Of a DNA stretch of 64,000 nt, positions 9,549-18,910 are shown in pieces (positions within the stretch are counted from its first letter, which is position 1; each line of letters begins with the position of its first letter). This DNA is from Symbiodinium natans (taxonomy: Eukaryota > Sar > Dinophyceae > Suessiales > Symbiodiniaceae), in contig CAJNDS010002162.1 of the NCBI GenBank assembly GCA_905221605.1, positions 421,416 through 485,415 on the forward strand, written 5' to 3'. The notes under the pieces are model-generated. The model searched no databases. It was not told the origin of the DNA and saw only the letters and a list, made by a program, of their open reading frames with translations. A program made the translations under genes and the position numbers.

Positions 9549-10130
9549 CTTTGCCAGCAAAATTCCCCCAGTCCCCCCTCGTCGTGCGCCCCTCACCCGG
9601 AAAATCCTAAACCCGATGCGACAGAGATCGGTATGGAAGACACTTGGCCCAAAAAATGAGCTCAGGAGAGGTGTGCTGGGCCAAAGCATCGCGCGAAGCA
9701 ACGGTGGCAACAGTGGGCTATGTAAGGCGACTGCCCAGCAACTCCCGTAACGACTCCTCTTCTCAGCCCTGTCCTTCGAACTTTCGATGATGGGCTCCGT
9801 GTGGCTGTGCAAGAAGAACTTGCAGTCCTCAGGCTACCACGCTCCGACTTAGAAAGGGCCGAGATCGCAAGTCAACCGACCACCCTGCTCACAACAGAAT
9901 GGGACTCTGCTTTTTCTCTGCGTCTCCGATGTCTCGTCACTAGCAAGTTGAACTCTCCTAAGCCGTGCCGTGAAAGGCTGCGAAGGGTGGTGCACGTGTG
10001 GGTTTACGAGCCCAGGGGGCCCCTTTTTTTGGGGATCCCCAATAGAAGGATCCCCTTATAACAGGGACCCCAAGAAGGTACCCCTGTTTTCGCAAGCCCC
10101 CACATGCACCGAGGGCCCTGCTACGCAGTC
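9549..10130. other. Unassigned sequence
   Basis: A plus-strand frame at about 9801-9960 looks protein-like (QEELAVLRLPRSDLERAEIA) but has no clear splice borders. At 10,010-10,110 there are short G- and C-runs around ggatccc words. Confidence 0.2.
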
Positions 10131-10132
10131 GC

Positions 10133-10308
10133 GTGTTCGCAGCTGCCTGTGCATTTCGAGGCAAGGCGACCCTGAGATGCTGGAGGACTGAGGTGGTAGA
10201 CTGCTTCAAGAAGCGATGTGAAGCCGAAACACCCTCTCAGAATCTTGCTGGGAGCTCCCCGCCTGGTTGCGACCCAGAAAGTGCAGCCTTCTGGCGGAGG
10301 GTTCAGGT
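10133..10308 (+). CDS. Possible exon, unknown protein
   Basis: The open frame includes KATLRCWRTEVVDCFKKRCE and PESAAFWRRVQ and ends at a good donor (ggttcag|gtaggg). The acceptor is not certain. No family was recognised. Confidence 0.3.
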
Positions 10309-10671
10309 AGGGTTTGGGTTTAGGGCTTTGCCCACATTTGAAGGTCCCGGCATGCGTACGTCATACATACACTAGGGGACTTCTGCTTCGGGTTGAAAAC
10401 TAGGCCACGACCCAATCCCTAAACCACAAGCCCCGGAGCCTAAACAGCTCAAGCACGAACTAAAAAAGCATCCTGGAGCCAAAAACCTAAACCCTAAACC
10501 CGATTTGTACCTCGAGTCATTCTCTTGCCGCCCACCTAGCTGCCAGAAAGACGCACTTTAGGGTTTGGCGTCTCGATCTTCGGAAAGTGTGGCGGGCGTG
10601 TTGGAAGTCAGGAACCCAAGGCTTCCAGATGAGCAGCTTAGACGGAATCAAGGACTGTCAGAGATTCCCGC

Positions 10672-10785
10672 CCCCCCCCCCCCCCCCCCCCCCCCCCAAA
10701 TAATAATAATAACAATAATAAAAATAATAATAATCGTAAGAATAATAAGAATAATAATAATAATAAATACAATAAGCAGAACATC
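10672..10785 (+). repeat. Poly-C tract and AAT microsatellite
   Basis: About 26 C followed by roughly 90 bp of (AAT)n with interruptions. Confidence 0.95.
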
Positions 10786-10857
10786 ATAAATAATATCAGA
10801 CCTATCATCTACACTTTGACTGCACATCTGGCCCATGCTTCTTCCCAGATCTTCCAA

Positions 10858-10941
10858 AACCCCCTTAATTCAGAAATATACCCCAATTCATACTAAGGAT
10901 CCTTAGTATAAATTAGGGTATATTCCTTAATTAAGGGGTTT
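10858..10941. repeat. 84-bp near-perfect palindrome (foldback element)
   Basis: The centre is the perfect palindrome ctaaggatccttag, with arms of about 42 bp and only a few mismatches. The outer end is ccccttaattaagg. It is related to the inverted repeat at 46,236-46,328, which shares the terminal word and the actaaggatcc core. The right arm ends in the first unit of a TTTAGGG array. Confidence 0.85.
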
Positions 10942-11037
10942 AGGGTTTAGGGTTTAGGGTTTAGGGTTTAGGGTTTAGGGTTTAGGGTTTAGGGTTTAGG
11001 GTTTAGGGTTTAGGGTTTAGGGTTTAGGGTTTAGGGA
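10936..11037 (+). repeat. Telomeric TTTAGGG array
   Basis: Fourteen nearly perfect units. Confidence 0.97.
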
Positions 11038-11044
11038 GATCTGG

Positions 11045-11141
11045 GTTTGGCTGAAGGCCCAGATGTCGTTGCGGGGGCCTTTGCAGTCGCGGATGAAGGT
11101 CGGCCCGCTACAGCAGCCGATGAGGATCTTGCAGCCCGAGC
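11045..11141 (-). CDS. Exon 3 of a TBCC/RP2-type cofactor-C domain gene
   Basis: After ggcctcctctcccag the minus strand reads SGCKILIGCCSGPTFIRDCK and then GPRNDIWAFSQTQ. The C-x-I-x-I-G and F-I-R-D-C pattern matches the parallel beta-helix of the tubulin-cofactor-C/RP2 domain (known RP2 pattern C-I-I-F-L-G, then F-F-R-N-C), a module found in tubulin chaperones and ciliary GTPase-activating proteins. It joins in phase to 11,987-12,008 when that exon uses its GC donor. A GA donor (ca|gatctc) is the likely 3' border. The catalytic Arg region expected next (Q-F-R) was not found. Confidence 0.55.
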
Positions 11142-11167
11142 CTGGGAGAGGAGGCCCCAAAAAGGTT

Positions 11168-11635
11168 AAGGGTTTAGGGTTTAGGGTTTAAGGTTTAGGG
11201 TTTAGGGTTTAGGGTTTAGGGTTTAGGGTTTTTGGCTTTTTGTTTAGGGTTTAGGGTTTAGGGTTTAGGGTTTAGGGTTTAGGGTTTAGGGTTTAGGGTT
11301 TAGGGTTTAGGGGGTTTAGGGTTTAGGGTTTAGGGTTTAGGGTTTAGGGTAGGGTTTAGGGTTTAGGGTTTAGGGTTTAGGGGGGTTTTTAGGGTTTAGG
11401 GTTTAGGGTTTAGGGTTTAGGTTTTAGGTTTGGTTTTTTGTTTAGGGTTTAGGGTTTAGGGTTTAGGGTTTAGGGTTTAGGGTTTAGGGTTTAGGGTTTA
11501 GGGTTTAGGGTTTAGGGTTTAGGGTTTAGGGTTTAGGGTTGGTTTAGGGTTTAGGGTTTTTTTTGGGGTTTGGGGTTTAGGGTGTAGGGTTTAGGGTTTA
11601 GGGTTTCTCTCTCAGGGTTTAGGGTTTAGGGTTTA
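11168..11635 (+). repeat. Long TTTAGGG array with interruptions
   Basis: About 60 units with breaks (tttttggctttttg, TTTTAGG) and a CTCTCTC insert near 11,605. It lies in the intron between cofactor-C exons 2 and 3. Confidence 0.97.
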
Positions 11636-11637
11636 GG

Positions 11638-11691
11638 GGGGCACAGCGTTTTCGTAATCATGGTACCACAAGTCCCCGAAGATTTCGGGCT
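11638..11691 (-). CDS. Exon-like segment, unknown
   Basis: After tggggcttcag the minus strand reads PEIFGDLWYHDYENAVP, a protein-like sequence, and then runs into the telomeric array. It lies inside the intron inferred between cofactor-C exons 2 and 3 and its phase does not fit them, so it is either skipped, alternative or chance. Confidence 0.3.
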
Positions 11692-11820
11692 CTGAAGCCC
11701 CAAACCCAAGAGGCGACAAAACTTAGAGAACCACACATGGGACCTGAGCTCAAAAGCAGGAAGTTTCAGGGCTAAGCTGTAGACAGGACCTGCCAACAGT
11801 TTAGGCTTTGGGATTTGGGT

Positions 11821-11966
11821 TCCTAAACCCTAAGCCCTAAGCCCTAAGCCCTAAGCCCTAAGCCCTAAGCCCTAAGCCCTAAGCCCTAAGCCCTAAACCC
11901 TAAACCCTAAACCCTAAACCCTAAACCCTAAACCCTAAACCCTAAACCCTAAACCCTAAACCCTGT
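11821..11966 (+). repeat. CCCTAAG variant block followed by CCCTAAA block
   Basis: About nine consecutive CCCTAAG units, then ten CCCTAAA units. The sharp block boundary suggests local homogenisation or copying of one variant. Confidence 0.95.
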
Positions 11967-11986
11967 CCGGCTTACAATGCGGAGGC

Positions 11987-12008
11987 CACGGCACTCATCC
12001 ACAAAGGC
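11987..12008 (-). CDS. 22-nt micro-exon (exon 2) of the cofactor-C domain gene
   Basis: Encodes AFVDECR plus one base of a Gly codon between a CAG acceptor (ggtacggagcag) and a GC donor (ccgtg|gcctcc). Spliced in this way, the protein reads FVDECRGSGCKILIG across the next junction, matching the V-x-I-D-D-C ... C-x-I-x-x-G register of the RP2/TBCC beta-helix. A GTAAGC donor 11 nt downstream is an alternative but breaks the phase. Confidence 0.5.
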
Positions 12009-12107
12009 CTGCTCCGTACCTCCGCCAGAATCAGCTGAACTCTCTCTGGGAAAAACAGAGATCAACCTCAACTTTGGGGTTCACGGCCTTTTCGGCACAA
12101 AGGCCTA

Positions 12108-12680
12108 AACCCTAAACCATCCTAAACCCTAAACCCTAAACCCTAAACCCTAAACCCTAAACCCTAAACGAGAGATCTACCCAAACGTGTCGCCATGTCC
12201 GCAGACCTCCCCCCGCATGGTATCCCCTCCACCCCCCAAACCCTCACGCAAAGCTCAACCCTGTACCCTAAACCCCAAGCCTCAGAGCCCAAAACCCCAA
12301 AACCTGCAACCCTAAACAGACCCTTAAACCCTTAACACCCTTTCTTTCCCCACGCAAAACCCACAAAACCCACAAAACCTTGAAAACCCTAAGCCCTAAA
12401 ACTCTAGAACCCTTAAACCCTTAAACCCTACAACCCCCACGCCCTAAATCCTAAACCCTAAATCCTAAGCCCCCCCCCCCCCCCACCCTTTGCACAACCC
12501 CTTCAATTCAAGAAACGCAAGGAAAAGACCCCCTAGTGCTAACCCTAAACCCCAAGCCCTAAAGCTGAACCCTCAACCCTCAACCCGAAGCCCTAAACCC
12601 TATAACCCCCAACCCAAAAACCCCAAGCCCTAAACCCTAAACCCTAAGCCCTAAACCCTAAACCCTAAGCCCCCCGAGAG
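12108..12680 (+). repeat. CCCTAAA array and long degenerate C/A-rich telomere-like stretch
   Basis: A clean array at 12,108-12,170, then about 430 bp of decayed units (CCCTAAG, CCCCAAAC, CCCTTAAA) with poly-C at 12,472-12,484. It lies within the inferred intron 1 of the cofactor-C gene. Confidence 0.9.
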
Positions 12681-12708
12681 AAAAAAAACTTCGGCGCCAG
12701 AGAGATGC

Positions 12709-12750
12709 CAGGGCGCGGTCGCAGATGAAGACCTGGCAGTCCACGAGGTC
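12709..12750 (-). CDS. Exon 1 (first recognised) of the cofactor-C domain gene
   Basis: Encodes DLVDCQVFICDRAL (14 codons, phase 0 at both ends). The acceptor is ccgtggagcag before G and the donor GC (ccctg|gcatct). The D-C-x-V-F-I-C-D pattern corresponds to the first beta-helix rung of RP2/TBCC (N-C-N-I-Y-I-F-D in RP2). Together with the exons at 12,008 and 11,141 it forms a continuous, in-phase beta-helix module on the minus strand. Confidence 0.55.
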
Positions 12751-12759
12751 CTGCTCCAC

Positions 12760-12937
12760 GGTTTAGGGTTTAGGGTTAGGGTTTAAGGTTTAGGGTTTAG
12801 GGTTTAGGGTTTAGGGTTTAGGGTTTAGGGTTTAGGGTTTAGGGTTTAGGGTTTAGGGTTTAGGGTTTAGGGTTTAGGGTTTAGGGTTTAGGGTTTAGGG
12901 TTTAGGGTTTAGGGTTTAGGGTTTAGGGTTTAGGGTC
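12760..12937 (+). repeat. Telomeric TTTAGGG array
   Basis: About 25 units, nearly perfect. Confidence 0.97.
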
Positions 12938-13007
12938 CGCCGACCCTGGCGGCGTGTTGGATGGGAAAAGGAGGTGAAACCTCCCTCTTTCCCTCCTTAC
13001 CCCCCCA

Positions 13008-13365
13008 AAACGGGGGGGGGGGGGTGGGGGGGGTCGGTGCACAATTTTTTCGTGGAGGACCGCGCCACCCGCACAGCGTAAACAGGCGGTTCAGCACGGG
13101 GGGGTAGGGGCGCCCTCAGCAAAATCAGCGTTTCCCGCCTCCACCCCCCCCCCCACTGCCCCCCCCCACCCCGCCCCCCCCCCCCCCCACACCCCCCCCC
13201 CCACCCCCACCCCCCCCCCCACCCCCCCCCCAACCCCCCCCCCCCCCAACCCCCCCCCCCCCCACCCCCCCCCCCAACCCCCCCCCCCCCCCCCACCCCC
13301 CCCCCCCTCCCCCCCCACCCCCCCCTACCCCCTACCCCCCCCCCCTCCCCCCCACCCCCACCCAC
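13008..13365 (+). repeat. Poly-C/poly-G low-complexity block
   Basis: G-runs at 13,012-13,030 and C-runs with single A, G or T breaks from 13,141 to 13,365. Glycine-rich minus-strand frames here are low-complexity artefacts. Strong potential for G-quadruplex formation. Confidence 0.95.
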
Positions 13366-13427
13366 CTGTCTTTTTGGCTTGAGCTTGTCCTGGTGCTACC
13401 CCCTACCCCCCCCCAAACGATTCACAG

Positions 13428-13514
13428 AACTCTGCCGGGGATGATCTTCCATGCGAGCGGGTCTCAACTATGCTCCAGCGGGGTCGGCGGCTTGAGCCGG
13501 AGGCTCTTAAATAG
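13428..13514 (+). CDS. Putative terminal exon, unknown protein
   Basis: After cgattcacag the frame reads NSAGDDLPCERVSTMLQRGR and RLEPEALK, then TAG, 29 codons in phase 0. The stop codon itself merges with the first TTTAGGG unit (aaatagggtttaggg), so the array begins at the end of the coding sequence. No family was recognised. Confidence 0.45.
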   Translation, partial: NSAGDDLPCERVSTMLQRGRRLEPEALK

Positions 13515-13616
13515 GGTTTAGGGTTTAGGGTTTAGGGTTTAGGGTTTAGGGTTTAGGGTTTAGGGTTTAGGGTTTAGGGTTTAGGGTTTAGGGTTTAGGG
13601 TTTAGGGTTTAGGGTT
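13513..13616 (+). repeat. Telomeric TTTAGGG array
   Basis: Fifteen perfect units. Confidence 0.97.
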
Positions 13617-15136
13617 GGTTCTCCCGATCAGCAGTAGATGCATATAGAGACATCTGGGGATGGTGTGGAAGGGGTTTGGAATGGTTTGGGATGGTTTGGG
13701 GCTCAGGGCTTGGGGGTTCTTTGGTTGTTTGCTTGGTTTGGGGCTTTGAAGGTTTGAGGTCTGAAGCTTACGGTCTTCGGGTATACAGAATGGCCACCCA
13801 TTCCCCTGTAGCCCAAAATAAGCTTATGAGCCCACGTCGGCGGACCATGGGTTCCTTGGGAGTTGACGTACAGAAGTCCTCTTATGAGCCTGTGAGGGCT
13901 TAGGACTTAGGAACTTTAAGCTTTGTTGGGGGGCTTAGGAAGCTTGGGGGTTCAAAGCTTGGGGTTCTGAATGGGGCTGAACAGTTTGTAGCTGCAGGTT
14001 GTTGAGCGCCAATGCAGGTTGGAAGAGCTCCTACATCAACTCTGCAGGGACAAGAGGGCTTGAGTGTTTGGAGGAACTTAGAGCAGAACAGGAACCCTGC
14101 AACCGTCCCAGCTGGCACAGTGCGCAAGGTTTTTCGGCTCAAGATCCACCGCAAGTGTGAAGTCAGCGACGGCCGTTGCGCGGGATCGTTGCTCGGTTTT
14201 CGGCGGGCGCCGATGGTTCAACGCTGTTATAGGTACGAAGTAACCAAGATTCTGCAATGAGGCTACCCTCTTGTTCTGCTCCTGAGTTTCATAAAGAGAT
14301 CACAATCCAAAAAGGGCGACAGGGATACCACCGGGCTTCCAAGTGTGTCAGCGAGCCTGTGCGCACACGAGGAGCAGCTTCAAAAGGCGCCCCTAAACGG
14401 AGAGCATTTCCAGAGGAGGTCACGCTGCTTGGGGGTCGCGGGAGGCCTCTTTTCTATCGCTTACAAGGGGGGTTCTGGCTTCCCCAACAAGAACAAGCAC
14501 CGAAAGGGTCGCCCGGATTTTGGAGCGCCACCCTTGCGGCCTTGTAGAAGCAGCTGGTTCAACACACCACTTTTCTGTGACTCTCAAAAAAACTTCAGCA
14601 TTCCTTGGACGTCCAGTGATGGAAATGCTCCACACCGGCCAGGCTCGGCGAAATCGCTGTGCCCGGCTGAGAAGGGTTTCGGCTGCTCCTTCTTGGCTTT
14701 CTACAAAGGTCTCTGCATACCTATCAGGAACCAGAAGCCATTGCAGGCTACCTGAGATTTCTGTAAGGTTGCGATCATCATCCGCTGCAGATATTCGTGG
14801 GCTTGGGAATCCGTAGTATTCAGGGATCCTAAACCGTACGAACGGGAGATGTCCAAACTTCGGCAATTCTTCAAATATTGAACTGGAGGCATCGGCCTTC
14901 TATCGGTCAAGCGGAAAACTTATAGTATCTAGTTTCTCGACTTTCTTCATCTGAATTCTTTCAGGCAACTTCTACATGTTGGTAAAGGCATTTGTGTTAC
15001 TTGCAAATGAAAAAGCCTCTATGTCCTCTACTTACTCACAGGACAGCATCGGTTTTCCTCTACGGCTTGGCAGGAAAACCTCCATACCTCGACATTCTAC
15101 CAACCCCGGGCTTCTAAACAGCTTTCATGGAACTTT
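13617..15136. other. 1.5 kb unique sequence without a confident gene
   Basis: Open frames exist on both strands between 14,345 and 14,866. The minus-strand one includes SLQWLLVPDRYAETFVESQE and looks the more protein-like. No splice borders or family can be assigned. Confidence 0.25.
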
Positions 15137-15494
15137 CCTAGGGTTTAGGGTTTAGGGTTTAGGGTTTAGGGTTTAGGGTCTAGGGTTTAGGGAAAACTGC
15201 CATTCCCTGACAGGCCAGGAGGGAAACGCGTGGAAACGTTGATAAACATCTGCGGATGCTCTGGGTTTTTTTGGCAGGAACGCCTATCTTGTGGGAAACC
15301 TCTACACGTTCTCGGAAAACCTCTAGTGCAAGTAGCTCTCCACATCTTCATGTGTCCGCCAAACCCCCCTTCTTTGATGTTTAGGGTTTAGGGTTTAGGG
15401 TTTAGGGTTTAGGGTTTAGGGTTTAGGGTTTAGGGTTTAGGGTTTAGGGTTTAGGGTTTAGGGTTTAGGGCTTAGGGTTTAGGGTTTAGGGTTG
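15137..15494 (+). repeat. Two TTTAGGG arrays (15,137-15,192 and 15,378-15,494)
   Basis: Eight and sixteen units around 185 bp of unique sequence in which nothing is recognised. Confidence 0.95.
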
Positions 15495-15846
15495 CTCTTA
15501 ATTCAGTTCACCCACTCACTGGCACTTCGTCACAGCCGAGCCGTGGCATCCTGGTGCACAGATACAGGGGTCAGTTTTGGGTTTGGGGGCTTAGGGCTTA
15601 GGGGCTTTGGGGGGGTGTTTTTAGGGCTGCAGGGCCCAGGGTCTGGGGCTCAGGATTGTTTAGGGGTTTTAGGTTAGGGCTTTGGGCTTGATTCCCTGCG
15701 CCTGGCTTCGAGGCCCGGGTGTCTGAGACAGATCCATCGGATACCTCAAGCGAACGCAGGGACCCTAAACCTCAGAGCTACACTGAATGGCGTCTACGCT
15801 ACGTGCACGAAGAAGCATCGAAAGCCGAAGAACCCCATTGCACCCG

Positions 15847-15983
15847 CTAAAGCTTCTGTAAGCAGCCGGGGGACAGCTTGGCGCTGGTCATCCAAAGCAT
15901 TTTCTCCATCAGCCCCTCGCGCCACGCAACGTTTGTCATGCGCTCAAATGTACAGGGGGCCATGATAAAGCAGACCCCGAAAT
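15847..15983 (-). CDS. Putative terminal exon, unknown protein
   Basis: After tacttgtag the minus strand reads DFGVCFIMAPCTFERMTNVA, WREGLMEKMLWMTSAKLSPG and CLQKL and stops at TAG (15,849-15,847). The frame is also open upstream into a hydrophobic stretch (VLFLLVLV), so the acceptor could lie further up. The Met- and Trp-rich composition looks genuine. No family was recognised. Confidence 0.5.
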
Positions 15984-16150
15984 CTACAAGTACCAACAAG
16001 AACAGGACCTGTAGTGCCCTTACCCCCCGAAGCCGGAAGCCTGCTGTTTTCAACTAGGCTTAAGCCCTTTTTGCATCCAGGCTTGGGTGAGCGTGCCGGG
16101 AAAGAGCTCATGCTGCCCAGGTTCGTTGTAAACCCATCAAGTAGACCGAG

Positions 16151-16208
16151 CCCTAAAACCCTAAACCCTAAACCCTAAACCGTAAGCCTTCAAGAACCCT
16201 AAAACCCT
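16151..16208 (+). repeat. Short CCCTAAA array
   Basis: Three perfect and several degenerate units. Confidence 0.85.
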
Positions 16209-16233
16209 ACTATGTGATACATTGAGGATCTTC

Positions 16234-16286
16234 CAAGGAGGGAAGATCCAGCCTCCTCGGCGCTGGCCTCAGGATCGAGGAAGGTC
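16234..16286 (-). CDS. Putative 53-bp exon
   Basis: Between aaatgcagag and a GA donor (cttg|gaagat) the minus strand encodes TFLDPEASAEEAGSSLLG. Typical acidic loop sequence; no family was recognised. Confidence 0.35.
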
Positions 16287-16478
16287 CTCTGCATTTGTTT
16301 GTATCTCGGTGGCGGGCGCGTAGGGGCCCCTGTGACATGCTGCGCTAGCTTTTTCAAGTGTTGTTGAAAGCCTTTTTTCAGGGCTTTTTCTCAGGGATTT
16401 TGCAGGCATTGCTCAACATTCTGCTGCTGTGCTCTGGGAGGGGACCTAATTCCGTCTTTCTGTTTTCTGTGACACCAC

Positions 16479-16561
16479 CTCGCAAGTCCGCCTTAATGTC
16501 GCTCTCTGCTGGCTCACTTTGTATCATACTGCGGATGTCGGGTGTGTCGCTGCTGGCTGAA
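16479..16561 (-). CDS. Putative exon, disordered acidic protein segment
   Basis: The acceptor is caatccttgcag and the donor gcgag|gtggtg. The frame reads SASSDTPDIRSMIQSEPAES then DIKADLR. The opposite strand is also open but very hydrophobic, so strand choice is not certain. Confidence 0.35.
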
Positions 16562-16642
16562 CTGCAAGGATTGTCCACATTCCCTGTCGAGGAGTTGGTT
16601 GAGATCGTTCTCTGTCGCGCCTTGGCTCCCCTTCTCTGTATT

Positions 16643-16776
16643 CTACTCTTTTCCTGCTTCAGGGCTTAACCTGAAGTCTTCAAGCCTGCAAATCGTCACC
16701 TCCTGCGCAGCTTGTCTGCGTTGTTCCAGAGGAACAACTAGCTGTTTGCCCCACTGTCGCTTCTCGACGCGCACGC
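16643..16776 (-). CDS. Putative terminal exon, unknown protein
   Basis: After a classic polypyrimidine acceptor (cggtttttttag before G) the minus strand reads VRVEKRQWGKQLVVPLEQRR, QAAQEVTICRLEDFRLSPEA and GKE, then a stop. The charged amphipathic composition looks genuine. It lies 80 bp from the exon at 16,479-16,561 on the same strand. Confidence 0.45.
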
Positions 16777-17016
16777 CTAAAAAAACCGACTGGAATCTTC
16801 TGCTGAAGGCAACAGTTCCCTTTCCAACAACCATGCTTTTCGTCCAGACAGCGCGGAAACCTTGGTTTTCGTGCCATTCGAACGCGTGAAAGTAACAGGG
16901 CGCCCTACGCGCCCGCTAGTTTGGTTGGGTTTCGAATGTGGGGCTTCGACGCAGATGCTCACATACAGGTTAGGGCGGCCCTAAACCCTTTTTGAACCCA
17001 GACTGAGACAAGCTTG

Positions 17017-17046
17017 CGCTAAACCCTAAACCCTAAACCCTAAAGC
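17017..17046 (+). repeat. Short CCCTAAA array
   Basis: Four units. Confidence 0.9.
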
Positions 17047-17458
17047 CTTTTCGGTCGCACCTTTCCTGTGGGGCCCCAAGTCCGGGCCCCACAGGTCTGG
17101 AGGACTTTGCAATGAAGACAACCTCAAGCTTGTCCACTTCTGCCCAGTACGGTTTTTGGCTCTGCCGCACTGCGGGGCTACACAGCGGATCACCAGGACT
17201 CAACTATTTCTGAGCTTCAGACATTCAACAGACGCACACTCAACCAGACATACCCAAGTCGTCATTAACAAACCGTCTGCACACTACCGCCGAACCTCTC
17301 TCGCCGCGCAGGAGGAATTTCTTGGGGTGTAGGATTGGGTTTAAGTGTCGAGGGCAAAGGTTTCCAGGGCTTGGGGAGGAGGTCCGCATCGCCCTTGCCA
17401 CAGCCAGCACGGAGTCGAACTGGATATTGTGGCCGCCACCTGAAGAGGGCACGGCAGG

Positions 17459-17542
17459 TCTCGAACGGTGGGGGGCGAGGGCTTTCTGAACCTCGAATCG
17501 CCCAGGATACATGGAGAAGGAAGGCGGCCAGGATCCAAAGAG
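17459..17542 (+). CDS. Exon A of a split gene with a telomeric-repeat intron
   Basis: The acceptor is gggcacggcag before G. The frame reads VSNGGGRGLSEPRIAQDTWR and RKAARIQR plus one base of a Gly codon. The exon ends at aaagag|gtttaggg: the donor GT is the first dinucleotide of the telomeric array. It joins in phase to 17,629. An internal acceptor (cgcccag, 17,505) could shorten it. Basic, probably surface-exposed segment; family unknown. Confidence 0.5.
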
Positions 17543-17628
17543 GTTTAGGGTTTAGGGTTTAGGGTTTAGGGTTTAGGGTTTAGGGTTTAGGGTTTCCCCA
17601 AACTCCAACTTCCTCGCGTGGCCCGCAG
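17543..17628 (+). repeat. Telomeric TTTAGGG array forming most of an 86-nt intron
   Basis: GTTTAGG units from 17,543 to about 17,596, then 32 nt of pyrimidine-rich sequence ending gtggcccgcag. The boundaries are GT and AG and the flanking frames join in phase. Confidence 0.55.
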
Positions 17629-17701
17629 GGGCCTTTGACCCAAAACGCCGTGAGGTCGGGGAACTTCTCCCGCAGGAAGGGGCCTGGTTTGGGCTTGACA
17701 G
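17629..17701 (+). CDS. Exon B of the split gene
   Basis: Encodes AFDPKRREVGELLPQEGAWF then GLD, preceded by two bases that complete the Gly codon begun in exon A. It ends at cttgacag|gtctga with phase 2. Together A and B give IQRGAFDPKRREVGELL with no stop. The exon has a good mix of charged and aromatic residues; family unknown. Confidence 0.5.
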
Positions 17702-17809
17702 GTCTGAACTGGCCCCATAAGCCCTCAACCCTAAACCCTATAGCGGGGGTCTGCAAGAGCTTTTCACTTCAAAGATCCCCGTGTGGACCTACAAGAGAAA
17801 GGATGATCT

Positions 17810-17885
17810 GGGACTGATCTCTACGTATATCTATATATATTTATGTATGTGTAACAGAGAGAGAGAGAGAGAGGAAAAAAAAAAA
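17810..17885 (+). repeat. TA-rich stretch and GA microsatellite
   Basis: tatatctatatatat, then (GA)n and poly-A, in an intron-like position. Confidence 0.9.
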
Positions 17886-18575
17886 GATGTCTCTCTCCAT
17901 TGCATTCCATCCCCTTTCCGCGATCCGCAACTTCTGGCTCGTGCCGAAGTTCCGAGCGTGTGCAGAGCACGTGGCTTCGCGACCTCAGGTGGCAGGCAAG
18001 AGGGGTTAGGGTAAGAATTGGATAAGTAGGGTCTGGAGACTGACCAGACGAGGTTCAAGCTTCTTATTGTTCGATACAACAAGCACACAGCTAATGGTCC
18101 CCCAAGAAAGATTTCTTCAGAATCACCTTGGAGGAGAATGAACCTGAAACAACTCTATGGCATCAGGAAAGCCACCGTGTCGTCATCACCCCACAGCAAC
18201 AGCGTCGGCCGACGTGTGCCCAGCCATAGGTGGCCGAGATACCTGGGCTTCCCGGTCTCACTGCAAAGCGCCTAAAACCCCTTTTTCGGGCAAGAATACC
18301 ACTATCACACCCCCACCCCAAAAAAAGGTGCTGCTGCGGAAAACCGGACATACCGGGCCCAATGAATCGAGGCAGACCTGGCAGAAAGCCTGCTGGTTAG
18401 AAGAGCAATGTTCCTAGAGACAACCCAAAAGGGTGCATAGATTTCAGGGTGTAGTATTTAGTTTAGGACCTTTAGGATATAAAGCTTAGGGCAAAGTTCC
18501 TTGCAGGGTCCCGTGGGTCGTCGCTTCCCCTTTAACAGCCCACCCCCCTTCCCCAAAACTCCTGCCCCATCGCAG

Positions 18576-18660
18576 CGGCACGTCCTTCCAAGCCCGATCG
18601 CACAACACAGGGGCACCCAGGGACTTCCTACCTCCCAAAATCGGAAACTGCAGCCCAGAA
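18576..18660 (+). CDS. Exon C (provisional) of the split gene
   Basis: After ctgccccatcgcag one base completes a Ser codon with the phase-2 end of exon B. The frame then reads GTSFQARSHNTGAPRDFLPP and KIGNCSPE up to ccagaa|gtcaat. The phase match to 17,701 supports the link, although the intron (17,702-18,575) is long. Confidence 0.4.
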
Positions 18661-18664
18661 GTCA

Positions 18665-18724
18665 ATTTAGGGTTTAGGGTTTAGGGTTTAGGGTTTAGGG
18701 TTTAGGGTTTAGGGTTTAGGGTTG
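18665..18724 (+). repeat. Telomeric TTTAGGG array
   Basis: Eight perfect units. Confidence 0.97.
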
Positions 18725-18740
18725 AATTCCAGAATCCTAC

Positions 18741-18807
18741 TGGTCTTCGAAGCATGAGCTGCTCGTCATAGTCCAATCCGAAGAGTGTGTTGACGTTGTT
18801 GGGGCTC
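18741..18807 (-). CDS. Putative 67-bp exon, unknown protein
   Basis: The acceptor is gccacgcccag before G and the donor gacca|gtagga. The minus strand encodes SPNNVNTLFGLDYDEQLMLR and RP. Both sites are good and the peptide looks globular. No family was recognised. Confidence 0.5.
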
Positions 18808-18910
18808 CTGGGCGTGGCTAGGTCTGGCGTAGGGCTTTTGGGGCTAGAATCATCGGCTGTGGTACAAGTCCAAAAGCAGGAAGCGCAGCAAGACCCAGAA
18901 CTTACCTAGC

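Noticed and set aside
12997-13365. Glycine-rich minus-strand ORFs
   Set aside because: Pure consequence of the poly-C/poly-G block.
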